Shown piece by piece: positions 44,408 through 55,587 of a stretch of DNA of 64,000 nt. Each line of letters begins with the position of its first letter. The first letter of the stretch is position 1. The stretch is from Acanthornis magna (taxonomy: Eukaryota; Chordata; Aves; Passeriformes; Acanthizidae), in assembly GCA_036785705.1 (NCBI GenBank), contig JAWUZG010000005.1, positions 62,001 through 126,000 of the forward strand, written 5' to 3'. A program made the translations under genes and the position numbers. The notes below the pieces were generated by a model. That model did not search any database. It saw nothing but the letters and a program-made list of their open reading frames with translations, and was not told the DNA's origin.

Positions 44408-44583
44408 ATGCAACATTGCAGAATGTGGATGGTGCAAGCCTTTCTTGATGTCAGCCAGACCTATGAGTAAATCTCAGGAGCTGTGAATCTGGCCTGGTGA
44501 ACAGGCTCGTTGAACTCAAGCAAACTTGCAGTGCTGAAGTGGTTCTAATCAGAACTTAAGCCCAGCTGCCAGGGGCCGCTGTG

Positions 44584-44958
44584 ATCTCAGAATCACAGAG
44601 CGCCTGGTCTTGGAAGGCTCCTTGCAAATGCTCTTGTTGCAAGCCTGCTGCCATGGGCAGGGACACCTTGCGCTAGGCCAGGTTGCTCCAAGGCGCATGC
44701 AGCCTGGCCTGGAACGCTGCCAGCCATGGGGCAGCCACAGCTTCTGTGGGCAGCGTGGGCCAGGGCCTCAGCAGCCTCAGAGGCCAGAATTCCTTCCACA
44801 CCTGCGGCCTAAGCCCTAAGTGGCGTCAGCGGGAAGCCACTGTCCCTGGGGCTGTCCCTGCAGGCCCTTGCAAACAGCCCCTGCGCAGGTCTCTTGGGCT
44901 CCCTTCAGGCACTGAAAGGCCACCGCAGGAAGGTGCCCCCGCAGAAGGCCTTGGAGAG
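44584..44958 (-). mobile_element. CR1 LINE 3'-region fragment, unit 10
   Basis: Unchanged CR1 piece; no unit-specific difference noticed. Confidence 0.8.
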
Positions 44959-45679
44959 CACTGGGGGCCAGCAGTGCCACCATCGGGGCAGCAAGCAGGG
45001 CCTGGCGCGGCCGTCGGGGCGGGAGGGCACAGGGCACAGGGCGCTGAGGCCCTGCCAGCCGCAGCAGGGAGCCTTGGGCTGCGGCCGGCAGACAGCCACC
45101 CACGGGAGATGCGTGCAGCAGCAAGGACGCAGGGCTTCTGATGTGTTAGAAAGCAGAGAAGAGCTTGAGAATGGCCACGCGAGGATCAGGGTGTCTCCCT
45201 GTGCGGAAAAACAATGCGACAGCAGAGGTTTATGGGTGGAAAAGACACAGAGGAGTCCTGTACCTTGAATGGAAGAAAGGGGAGAGGCCATGGGGCATTT
45301 CCTATGGGATCTCTCACACTGTTGGAGGACACAGCCTCCTTTTTATCCTCATTTCCCTGGTGCATCACTTTCCTCCTTCCCCCATTGGCTGAGGTACATG
45401 GCAGGTGCAGATTTCCCAAATTGCCTTTCTTTTGCCCCTTCTAAAATGCAGCCTCTTCTTTTTCTCTTTTTTTCTTTTTAATATATCTAACCAAACACTA
45501 TTCACAATTCTGCTAAGACTTTATTGTTTTTCTCTAAGTTCAGGAATTTAACATGGCCATGGCTGAGCAACAGTCTGTGCCCAGGGAAATGGCTGAGTCA
45601 GCAGCCTCAGAAAGATTCCAAAGTCATGTGGATTTGGCATTCGGGGCCCTGGCTGATTGGTGCAGAAGGCAATGGTAGG

Positions 45680-45821
45680 TTTGAGGTTGGACTGTGTGAT
45701 CTTCAGGGTCTTTTCCAACCTTGTTGACTGCGAGATTTCAGTGTAGCTCAGCTAGTGTGGAGTCAAGGCTTGAACTCAATGGTCCTCAAGGGTGTCTTCC
45801 AGCATGGATCTCTATGAGATT
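45680..45821 (+). mobile_element. Two CR1-like 3' tails in tandem, unit 10
   Basis: Both tails are present; they precede the frameshifted copy 11. Confidence 0.6.
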
Positions 45822-45992
45822 GCCAACGGAGGGCAGCTGGTAAGAAAGACAAAAGAAGGAGCAAAGGAAGTTCTTTGAAGAAGGTTCCCTCAAAGGCAGC
45901 CTTAAGCAGTACAGCAGGGCCACTGGGAGCGGCTGAGCTGGGGTGGGGACAAAGAGCGCGGCTGGCCTGGCTGTGATGTGCTGTGGCACCTG

Positions 45993-46077
45993 TGACATCA
46001 CGGGGGACGTGTGACAATGGGGGCAGCCATAAAAGGCCCCAGCAGGCAACGCTGCCCCGGCAGAGCCCGGGCAAGTG
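45993..46077 (+). promoter_or_regulatory. Core promoter and noncoding exon 1, copy 11
   Basis: CRE-like TGACATCA at 45993-46000, ATAAAAGG at 46029-46036, donor at 46078, intron 46078-46379. Signals are intact although the coding exon is broken. Confidence 0.68.
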
Positions 46078-46382
46078 GTGAGTGCACACGTGGTGGGGAG
46101 GCTGGGCTGGACAAGGGCTGGGGCGGGAGCGCTGCACCCGGGGGTGGGTTCTCCCCGTGCGTGCAGGGACAGCCCCTCCCGGGGGAACCTTGGGCAGGGC
46201 ACAGTGCTGCTGCTGCTGCTGCTGCTGGGGCAGTGGGACAGGCCTTGCTTCCTGCCAGCTCTCTGGGGCCCTTTCCTTCCTGCTCTCGCCTGACCCCTGT
46301 CATTCCCACCCCTGCTGCCCCTGCGGCCAGCTGCCTCCCTGCCAGCCCCACTCAAGGCCTTCTCTCCATGCTCCTGCAGACC

Positions 46383-47977
46383 ATGGAGTGCTGGATGTTC
46401 CTGGTCCTTGCTTTGAGATTCCTCATTCAGTACCCGCAGCCCGTGGGCGACGGTTTGGATGAGGAGACACTGCGTCTGCACCTGGAGGTGCGTGCAAAGC
46501 GCCTGGAAGAGGAGAGGATTCGGCTGGAACGGACGTTGGAGCAGCTCAGACAGATGCAGAGTGGCAGGGCCTGGGGAGACCTGCTCTGGTCTCCCTTGCA
46601 GCACTGGCAGCTCTGGGCATTTGCTGTGCTCCTGGTCCTTCTCTTGGCCGTCTGGTTTATGTGGAGGAAAAGGAGCCTGAGAAGAGAGGAGCATGAAGAA
46701 GAAAACGATGGTGCAAATGAAGAGGAAGTGAGAAATATGGATGCAAATGAAGAAGAAGAGGTAGGAAATGAAGAGGAAGTCATCAATGAGGCTGCAAATG
46801 CAGAGAACAACGAAGTCGCAAATGAAGTCGCAGTAGAAGACCATGATGCTGATGATAACATTGGAAGGATTGTAATGGACGCATCCAGTGGCCTGCACGG
46901 AACCTGCGGACAGGCTGTGAGTGGACACATATGCTGGTAGACTATTTCATCTATTACTCTGGATGCGCCGAGTCAAACAGTTTCTACCCAGTGCTGCAGC
47001 AAGCCATCCCGGTGGGCAGTGCCTTTGAAGGTTGGAGTCCCCGTGAGGAGGATGTTGAATATCAATTTCTTGTACCCATGACTCCTCCCCGAGGGCACTC
47101 CTTCCACCTGGAGCTGTCCACTGCGAGGCAGAGGCACCTTAGGCATTTCTGTGTCCGTGTGGAGCTGGAGTGCACCTGCAGCAGAAAGCGGCGGCGTAAG
47201 AACATGCTGTGCTTCCTCCACCAGCCCGAGGAGGAGCTGAGGAGGAATCGAGATCCCAGCCTCCTTCGCACCCTGTGCACTGACTCCTACCTTGATGTGG
47301 AGAAAACAGGCCGCTGGTTCTACCAACTGATGAGGGCAACCTGGCCAGCATTGCCTCGCTCACACAATTGGCATTTAGTGCCGCTGCCCTCCAGACGCTC
47401 CTGCCAAATCAAGGTGACCAACGGCAGCGAATCCTTCCGCATTGAGCTGATGTTTGGGGTGCAGCGAGGCGACTCAGACATCTTCGTTACCAGCCAGTCT
47501 GGAGAGCCCTACACCCTAACAACAGCCTGGCTTGAGTCCTACGCCGTGGCAGAGATGAAGTTCTTCAGGCACATCGCCAGGTATGCTCCCCCTGAGAGTG
47601 TGCACCTCAAATGCCTGCAGTTCTTCACACAACTTCAGCTGGGCCTAGGCTTTTACACCTATATCATAAAGACCATTGTCATGCACCTGCTGAATGTCCT
47701 ACCCGAGTCACAGTGGTGCAGGAGATATTTCGTCAAGCGAATTTTGGATATCAGAAGGGAGCTGTGCGTTAGCCTGAAAAGAAAATGCCTCAATCACTTT
47801 ATTCTGGGCAACCAGAGGCTTCCTCTGGGGATCAATTTGCCCCAGGATGTCCAAACGGCTGACACATTCAATCTCTTCCATCACCTGGTGACGGATCCTG
47901 TTGCCCACTCCTATGCCATGAGTGATTACCGCATTCTGAAAGAGCGGCTCAGAAGAATCCTTGACATTGACAACTGA
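46383..47977 (+). pseudogene. ITPRIPL1: ITPRIPL1-like copy 11, frameshifted (same 1-bp deletion as copy 8)
   Basis: The deletion after ATGGA at 46875-46879 is identical to that of copy 8 and gives the same 185-aa truncated product, with stop at 46938-46940 and an overlapping ATG at 46931 opening the remaining 348 codons. Up to at least Q281 the copy matches copy 8, including GCA for Ala172. Beyond that it changes type: C462 (TGC for CGC, unique), V503 and Y511 (as in copy 3), no CAAAA deletion and an altered 3' UTR repeat. A crossover or conversion boundary therefore lies between about 47225 and 47890. C462 may have arisen after the break, under no constraint. Confidence 0.82.
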
Positions 47978-48752
47978 AAGAGGTTCTCCTGCACAGGGCT
48001 GTGCTTGTGATGCTGGCAGCTGGCGTCAGAGAACCAGCTCCTAGTACAGATCTTGTCCTTCAAGGAGAAGAGGATGCGTGCAGAGACTCTGGCAAAGGTC
48101 CCACAGCCTCTCCTGCTGCCTCAGCAGCTGGAGGGCCACAGGAGGGTTTACTCTACCTCCTCGTATCATTCCGTTTTCCAAAACAAGTCACCCAGACTGG
48201 CATGAAACCCTACTGGCATATGAACTTTCCCACTCCTAGGAATGCAAATGAAGAGAGCACATGCCTTCCACGCATGGCCAAAGTCACCAAACCCATCCTG
48301 TGCCATGCTACTGTTCCAGCCCTTTGAGAAGGGCCAAACATTACAGGATGAAGGAAGTGGGAATGTGGGGCAGAAAATGACCAGAAACCAGGGAAAAATA
48401 GACTGAGAGGAAAAACTAGCTCTGTTTGCCCACGATCAGACAATGGGCTGTGCCTCTCCTTTTCCCCGGAAAGGACACCTTTATGTCAGCATTGTACCAA
48501 TTGTGTTGGAGCTGACCTGAAATCTTGTATAGATAAGTATCTAGATGTCTATTTCCTAGATTAATAATATAATGTATACATATTATATATTCTATAGTTC
48601 ATTAGTTATCATATAAAATATTAAAATAAAACAAAACCATATACTAAAATAAATAATATCAAAAGTAAGAAATATGTAATTAGTATATCAAGATAAATAA
48701 TAATGATAAATATTGGAAGATGTAAATACAATTAAAGAATAACAATATAGCA

Positions 48753-48963
48753 CGTATTTAGTGTTGTCACTCTCTGTTGGGACACATAGTAACGCTCTTA
48801 GTGCATTTATGTCTGGAAAGATTTCAATGAAATAGATCTATTTATTGCCCAGATAACACATATATCAGATATTACATCTTTAATCTTATTTTTGTATGCA
48901 AGTAAAGCCGTATCTAGTGTCACTCTCTGTTGGGACACATAGTAATGCTCTAGTGCATTTATG
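48753..48963 (+). repeat. 60-bp direct repeat pair in the AT-rich 3' UTR, unit 11 (second member shortened)
   Basis: Both members now read CACTCTCTGTT; this also holds in units 12 and 13. The second member has lost 6 bp (GCTCTAGTGCATTT for GCTCTAGAGTTAGTGCATTT), a change seen only here. Confidence 0.83.
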
Positions 48964-48997
48964 AGTGGCAAGCCTGAAAATGCTTTGCTCTTGCTTC

Positions 48998-49003
48998 AAT
49001 AAA
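48998..49003 (+). terminator. Poly(A) signal AATAAA, copy 11
   Basis: AATAAA with the GT-rich element downstream, about 1.02 kb after the last stop at 47977. Confidence 0.65.
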
Positions 49004-49179
49004 ATGCAACATTGCAGAATGTGGATGGTGCAAGCCTTTCTTGATGTCAGCCAGACCTATGAGTAAATCTCAGGAGCTGTGAATCTGGCCTGGTGAACAG
49101 GCTCGTTGAACTCAAGCAAACTTGCAGTGCTGAAGTGGTTCTAATCAGAACTTAAGCCCAGCTGCCAGGGGCCGCTGTG

Positions 49180-49554
49180 ATCTCAGAATCACAGAGCGCC
49201 TGGTCTTGGAAGGCTCCTTGCAAATGCTCTTGTTGCAAGCCTGCTGCCATGGGCAGGGACACCTTGCGCTAGGCCAGGTTGCTCCAAGGCGCATGCAGCC
49301 TGGCCTGGAACGCTGCCAGCCATGGGGCAGCCACAGCTTCTGTGGGCAGCGTGGGCCAGGGCCTCAGCAGCCTCAGAGGCCAGAATTCCTTCCACACCTG
49401 CGGCCTAAGCCCTAAGTGGCGTCAGCGGGAAGCCACTGTCCCTGGGGCTGTCCCTGCAGGCCCTTGCAAACAGCCCCTGCGCAGGTCTCTTGGGCTCCCT
49501 TCAGGCACTGAAAGGCCACCGCAGGAAGGTGCCCCCGCAGAAGGCCTTGGAGAG
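49180..49554 (-). mobile_element. CR1 LINE 3'-region fragment, unit 11
   Basis: The CR1 piece is unchanged. About 250 bp downstream, at 49803-49808, an A run is six instead of five, the first of six 1-bp insertions leading into copy 12. Confidence 0.8.
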
Positions 49555-50276
49555 CACTGGGGGCCAGCAGTGCCACCATCGGGGCAGCAAGCAGGGCCTG
49601 GCGCGGCCGTCGGGGCGGGAGGGCACAGGGCACAGGGCGCTGAGGCCCTGCCAGCCGCAGCAGGGAGCCTTGGGCTGCGGCCGGCAGACAGCCACCCACG
49701 GGAGATGCGTGCAGCAGCAAGGACGCAGGGCTTCTGATGTGTTAGAAAGCAGAGAAGAGCTTGAGAATGGCCACGCGAGGATCAGGGTGTCTCCCTGTGC
49801 GGAAAAAACAATGCGACAGCAGAGGTTTATGGGTGGAAAAGACACAGAGGAGTCCTGTACCTTGAATGGAAGAAAGGGGAGAGGCCATGGGGCATTTCCT
49901 ATGGGATCTCTCACACTGTTGGAGGACACAGCCTCCTTTTTATCCTCATTTCCCTGGTGCATCACTTTCCTCCTTCCCCCATTGGCTGAGGTACATGGCA
50001 GGTGCAGATTTCCCAAATTGCCTTTCTTTTGCCCCTTCTAAAATGCAGCCTCTTCTTTTTCTCTTTTTTTCTTTTTAATATATCTAACCAAACACTATTC
50101 ACAATTCTGCTAAGACTTTATTGTTTTTCTCTAAGTTCAGGAATTTAACATGGCCATGGCTGAGCAACAGTCTGTGCCCAGGGAAATGGCTGAGTCAGCA
50201 GCCTCAGAAAGATTCCAAAGTCATGTGGATTTGGCATTCGGGGCCCTGGCTGATTGGTGCAGAAGGCAATGGTAGG

Positions 50277-50418
50277 TTTGAGGTTGGACTGTGTGATCTT
50301 CAGGGTCTTTTCCAACCTTGTTGACTGCGAGATTTCAGTGTAGCTCAGCTAGTGTGGAGTCAAGGCTTGAACTCAATGGTCCTCAAGGGTGTCTTCCAGC
50401 ATGGATCTCTATGAGATT
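50277..50418 (+). mobile_element. Two CR1-like 3' tails in tandem, unit 11
   Basis: Both tails are present. An extra G at 50522-50525 lies between them and the promoter of copy 12. Confidence 0.6.
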
Positions 50419-50590
50419 GCCAACGGAGGGCAGCTGGTAAGAAAGACAAAAGAAGGAGCAAAGGAAGTTCTTTGAAGAAGGTTCCCTCAAAGGCAGCCTT
50501 AAGCAGTACAGCAGGGCCACTGGGGAGCGGCTGAGCTGGGGTGGGGACAAAGAGCGCGGCTGGCCTGGCTGTGATGTGCTGTGGCACCTG

Positions 50591-50675
50591 TGACATCACG
50601 GGGGACGTGTGACAATGGGGGCAGCCATAAAAGGCCCCAGCAGGCAACGCTGCCCCGGCAGAGCCCGGGCAAGTG
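50591..50675 (+). promoter_or_regulatory. Core promoter and noncoding exon 1, copy 12
   Basis: CRE-like TGACATCA at 50591-50598, ATAAAAGG at 50627-50634, donor at 50676. The intron, 50676-50980, is 305 bp because of three single-base insertions (T at about 50731, G at about 50740, C at about 50851). Confidence 0.66.
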
Positions 50676-50983
50676 GTGAGTGCACACGTGGTGGGGAGGC
50701 TGGGCTGGACAAGGGCTGGGGCGGGAGCGCTTGCACCCGGGGGGTGGGTTCTCCCCGTGCGTGCAGGGACAGCCCCTCCCGGGGGAACCTTGGGCAGGGC
50801 ACAGTGCTGCTGCTGCTGCTGCTGCTGGGGCAGTGGGACAGGCCTTGCTTCCCTGCCAGCTCTCTGGGGCCCTTTCCTTCCTGCTCTCGCCTGACCCCTG
50901 TCATTCCCACCCCTGCTGCCCCTGCGGCCAGCTGCCTCCCTGCCAGCCCCACTCAAGGCCTTCTCTCCATGCTCCTGCAGACC

Positions 50984-52580
50984 ATGGAGTGCTGGATGTT
51001 CCTGGTCCTTGCTTTGAGATTCCTCATTCAGTACCCGCAGCCCGTGGGCGACGGTTTGGATGAGGAGACACTGCGTCTGCACCTGGAGGTGCGTGCAAAG
51101 CGCCTGGAAGAGGAGAGGATTCGGGCTGGAACGGACGTTGGAGCAGCTCAGACAGATGCAGAGTGGCAGGGCCTGGGGAGACCTGCTCTGGTCTCCCTTG
51201 CAGCACTGGCAGCTCTGGGCATTTGCTGTGCTCCTGGTCCTTCTCTTGGCTGTCTGGTTTATGTGGAGGAAAAGGAGCCTGAGAAGAGAGGAGCATGAAG
51301 AAGAAAACGATGGTGCAAATGAAGAGGAAGTGAGAAATATGGATGCAAATGAAGAAGAAGAGGTAGGAAATGAAGAGGAAGTCATCAATGAGGCTGCAAA
51401 TGCAGAGAACAACGAAGTCGCAAATGAAGTCGCAGTAGAAGACCATGATGCTGATGATAACATTGGAAGGATTGTAATGGAGCGCATCCAGTGGCCTGCC
51501 CGGAACCTGCGGACAGGCTGTGAGTGGACACATATGCTGGTAGACTATTTCATCTATTACTCTGGATGCGCCGAGTCAAACAGTTTCTACCCAGTGCTGC
51601 AGCAAGCCATCCCGGTGGGCAGTGCCTTTGAAGGTTGGAGTCCCCGTGAGGAGGATGTTGAATATCAATTTCTTGTACCCATGACTCCTCCCCGAGGGCA
51701 CTCCTTCCACCTGGAGCTGTCCACTGCGAGGCAGAGGCACCTTAGGCATTTCTGTGTCCGTGTGGAGCTGGAGTGCACCTGCAGCAGAAAGCGGCGGCGT
51801 AAGAACATGCTGTGCTTCCTCCACCAGCCCGAGGAGGAGCTGAGGAGGAATCGAGATCCCAGCCTCCTTCGCACCCTGTGCACTGACTCCTACCTTGATG
51901 TGGAGAAAACAGGCCGCTGGTTCTACCAACTGATGAGGGCAACCTGGCCAGCATTGCCTCGCTCACACAATTGGCATTTAGTGCCGCTGCCCTCCAGACG
52001 CTCCTGCCAAATCAAGGTGACCAACGGCAGCGAATCCTTCCGCATTGAGCTGATGTTTGGGGTGCAGCGAGGCGACTCAGACATCTTCGTTACCAGCCAG
52101 TCTGGAGAGCCCTACACCCTAACAACAGCCTGGCTTGAGTCCTACGCCGTGGCAGAGATGAAGTTCTTCAGGCACATCGCCAGGTATGCTCCCCCTGAGA
52201 GTGTGCACCTCAAATGCCTGCAGTTCTTCACACAACTTCAGCTGGGCCTAGGCTTTTACACCTATATCATAAAGACCATTGTCATGCACCTGCTGAATGT
52301 CCTACCCGAGTCACAGTGGTGCAGGAGATATTTCGTCAAGCGAATTTTGGATATCAGAAGGGAGCTGCGCGTTAGCCTGAAAAGAAAATGCCTCAATCAC
52401 TTTATTCTGGGCAACCAGAGGCTTCCTCTGGGGATCAATTTGCCCCAGGATGTCCAAATGGCTGACACATTCAATCTCTTCCATCACCTGGCGACGGATC
52501 CTGTTGCCCACTCCTGTGCCATGAGTGATTACCGCATTCTGAAAGAGCGGCTCAGAAGAATCCTTGACATTGACAACTGA
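50984..52580 (+). pseudogene. ITPRIPL1: ITPRIPL1-like copy 12, frameshifted (1-bp insertion; possible consensus error)
   Basis: An extra G in the run at 51123-51125 (TTCGGGCTGG for TTCGGCTGG) throws translation out of frame after R47, and the wrong frame stops at 51296-51298 after 104 codons. The normal frame resumes unbroken from there to 52580, and no other damage is seen in the remaining coding exon. The residues include Q281, R353, M492 (ATG for ACG) and A503; M492 and GCT for Ala89 are shared only with copy 13. Because this insertion belongs to a cluster of six 1-bp insertions in short runs within 49803-51125, a sequencing or patching error is at least as likely as a true pseudogene. Confidence 0.7.
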
Positions 52581-53355
52581 AAGAGGTTCTCCTGCACAGG
52601 GCTGTGCTTGTGATGCTGGCAGCTGGCGTCAGAGAACCAGCTCCTAGTACAGATCTTGTCCTTCAAGGAGAAGAGGATGCGTGCAGAGACTCTGGCAAAG
52701 GTCCCACAGCCTCTCCTGCTGCCTCAGCAGCTGGAGGGCCACAGGAGGGTTTACTCTACCTCCTCGTATCATTCCGTTTTCCAAAACAAGTCACCCAGAC
52801 TGGCATGAAACCCTACTGGCATATGAACTTTCCCACTCCTAGGAATGCAAATGAAGAGAGCACATGCCTTCCACGCATGGCCAAAGTCACCAAACCCATC
52901 CTGTGCCATGCTACTGTTCCAGCCCTTTGAGAAGGGCCAAACATTACAGGATGAAGGAAGTGGGAATGTGGGGCAGAAAATGACCAGAAACCAGGGAAAA
53001 ATAGACTGAGAGGAAAAACTAGCTCTGTTTGCCCACGATCAGACAATGGGCTGTGCCTCTCCTTTTCCCCGGAAAGGACACCTTTATGTCAGCATTGTAC
53101 CAATTGTGTTGGAGCTGACCTGAAATCTTGTATAGATAAGTATCTAGATGTCTATTTCCTAGATTAATAATATAATGTATACATATTATATATTCTATAG
53201 TTCATTAGTTATCATATAAAATATTAAAATAAAACAAAACCATATACTAAAATAAATAATATCAAAAGTAAGAAATATGTAATTAGTATATCAAGATAAA
53301 TAATAATGATAAATATTGGAAGATGTAAATACAATTAAAGAATAACAATATAGCA

Positions 53356-53572
53356 CGTATTTAGTGTTGTCACTCTCTGTTGGGACACATAGTAACGCTC
53401 TTAGTGCATTTATGTCTGGAAAGATTTCAATGAAATAGATCTATTTATTGCCCAGATAACACATATATCAGATATTACATCTTTAATCTTATTTTTGTAT
53501 GCAAGTAAAGCCGTATCTAGTGTCACTCTCTGTTGGGACACATAGTAATGCTCTAGAGTTAGTGCATTTATG
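53356..53572 (+). repeat. 60-bp direct repeat pair in the AT-rich 3' UTR, unit 12
   Basis: Both members read CACTCTCTGTT as in units 11 and 13, but the second member is full length. Confidence 0.83.
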
Positions 53573-53606
53573 AGTGGCAAGCCTGAAAATGCTTTGCTCT
53601 TGCTTC

Positions 53607-53612
53607 AATAAA
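53607..53612 (+). terminator. Poly(A) signal AATAAA, copy 12
   Basis: AATAAA with the GT-rich element downstream, about 1.03 kb after the stop at 52580. Confidence 0.65.
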
Positions 53613-53788
53613 ATGCAACATTGCAGAATGTGGATGGTGCAAGCCTTTCTTGATGTCAGCCAGACCTATGAGTAAATCTCAGGAGCTGTGAATCTGGCCT
53701 GGTGAACAGGCTCGTTGAACTCAAGCAAACTTGCAGTGCTGAAGTGGTTCTAATCAGAACTTAAGCCCAGCTGCCAGGGGCCGCTGTG

Positions 53789-54163
53789 ATCTCAGAATCA
53801 CAGAGCGCCTGGTCTTGGAAGGCTCCTTGCAAATGCTCTTGTTGCAAGCCTGCTGCCATGGGCAGGGACACCTTGCGCTAGGCCAGGTTGCTCCAAGGCG
53901 CATGCAGCCTGGCCTGGAACGCTGCCAGCCATGGGGCAGCCACAGCTTCTGTGGGCAGCGTGGGCCAGGGCCTCAGCAGCCTCAGAGGCCAGAATTCCTT
54001 CCACACCTGCGGCCTAAGCCCTAAGTGGCGTCAGCGGGAAGCCACTGTCCCTGGGGCTGTCCCTGCAGGCCCTTGCAAACAGCCCCTGCGCAGGTCTCTT
54101 GGGCTCCCTTCAGGCACTGAAAGGCCACCGCAGGAAGGTGCCCCCGCAGAAGGCCTTGGAGAG
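53789..54163 (-). mobile_element. CR1 LINE 3'-region fragment, unit 12
   Basis: Unchanged CR1 piece; the surrounding runs are back to normal length, so the insertion cluster ends within copy 12. Confidence 0.8.
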
Positions 54164-54884
54164 CACTGGGGGCCAGCAGTGCCACCATCGGGGCAGCAAG
54201 CAGGGCCTGGCGCGGCCGTCGGGGCGGGAGGGCACAGGGCACAGGGCGCTGAGGCCCTGCCAGCCGCAGCAGGGAGCCTTGGGCTGCGGCCGGCAGACAG
54301 CCACCCACGGGAGATGCGTGCAGCAGCAAGGACGCAGGGCTTCTGATGTGTTAGAAAGCAGAGAAGAGCTTGAGAATGGCCACGCGAGGATCAGGGTGTC
54401 TCCCTGTGCGGAAAAACAATGCGACAGCAGAGGTTTATGGGTGGAAAAGACACAGAGGAGTCCTGTACCTTGAATGGAAGAAAGGGGAGAGGCCATGGGG
54501 CATTTCCTATGGGATCTCTCACACTGTTGGAGGACACAGCCTCCTTTTTATCCTCATTTCCCTGGTGCATCACTTTCCTCCTTCCCCCATTGGCTGAGGT
54601 ACATGGCAGGTGCAGATTTCCCAAATTGCCTTTCTTTTGCCCCTTCTAAAATGCAGCCTCTTCTTTTTCTCTTTTTTTCTTTTTAATATATCTAACCAAA
54701 CACTATTCACAATTCTGCTAAGACTTTATTGTTTTTCTCTAAGTTCAGGAATTTAACATGGCCATGGCTGAGCAACAGTCTGTGCCCAGGGAAATGGCTG
54801 AGTCAGCAGCCTCAGAAAGATTTCAAAGTCATGTGGATTTGGCATTCGGGGCCCTGGCTGATTGGTGCAGAAGGCAATGGTAGG

Positions 54885-55026
54885 TTTGAGGTTGGACTGT
54901 GTGATCTTCAGGGTCTTTTCCAACCTTGTTGACTGCGAGATTTCAGTGTAGCTCAGCTAGTGTGGAGTCAAGGCTTGAACTCAATGGTCCTCAAGGGTGT
55001 CTTCCAGCATGGATCTCTATGAGATT
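54885..55026 (+). mobile_element. Two CR1-like 3' tails in tandem, unit 12
   Basis: Both tails are present. Just upstream the unit has AGATTTCAAAG, otherwise found only in units 1 and 2. Confidence 0.6.
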
Positions 55027-55197
55027 GCCAACGGAGGGCAGCTGGTAAGAAAGACAAAAGAAGGAGCAAAGGAAGTTCTTTGAAGAAGGTTCCCTCAAAG
55101 GCAGCCTTAAGCAGTACAGCAGGGCCACTGGGAGCGGCTGAGCTGGGGTGGGGACAAAGAGCGCGGCTGGCCTGGCTGTGATGTGCTGTGGCACCTG

Positions 55198-55282
55198 TGA
55201 CATCACGGGGGACGTGTGACAATGGGGGCAGCCATAAAAGGCCCCAGCAGGCAACGCTGCCCCGGCAGAGCCCGGGCAAGTG
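55198..55282 (+). promoter_or_regulatory. Core promoter and noncoding exon 1, copy 13
   Basis: CRE-like TGACATCA at 55198-55205, ATAAAAGG at 55234-55241, donor at 55283, intron 55283-55584 with seven CTG units. Confidence 0.68.
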
Positions 55283-55587
55283 GTGAGTGCACACGTGGTG
55301 GGGAGGCTGGGCTGGACAAGGGCTGGGGCGGGAGCGCTGCACCCGGGGGTGGGTTCTCCCCGTGCGTGCAGGGACAGCCCCTCCCGGGGGAACCTTGGGC
55401 AGGGCACAGTGCTGCTGCTGCTGCTGCTGCTGGGGCAGTGGGACAGGCCTTGCTTCCTGCCAGCTCTCTGGGGCCCTTTCCTTCCTGCTCTCGCCTGACC
55501 CCTGTCATTCCCACCCCTGCTGCCCCTGCGGCCAGCTGCCTCCCTGCCAGCCCCACTCAAGGCCTTCTCTCCATGCTCCTGCAGACC

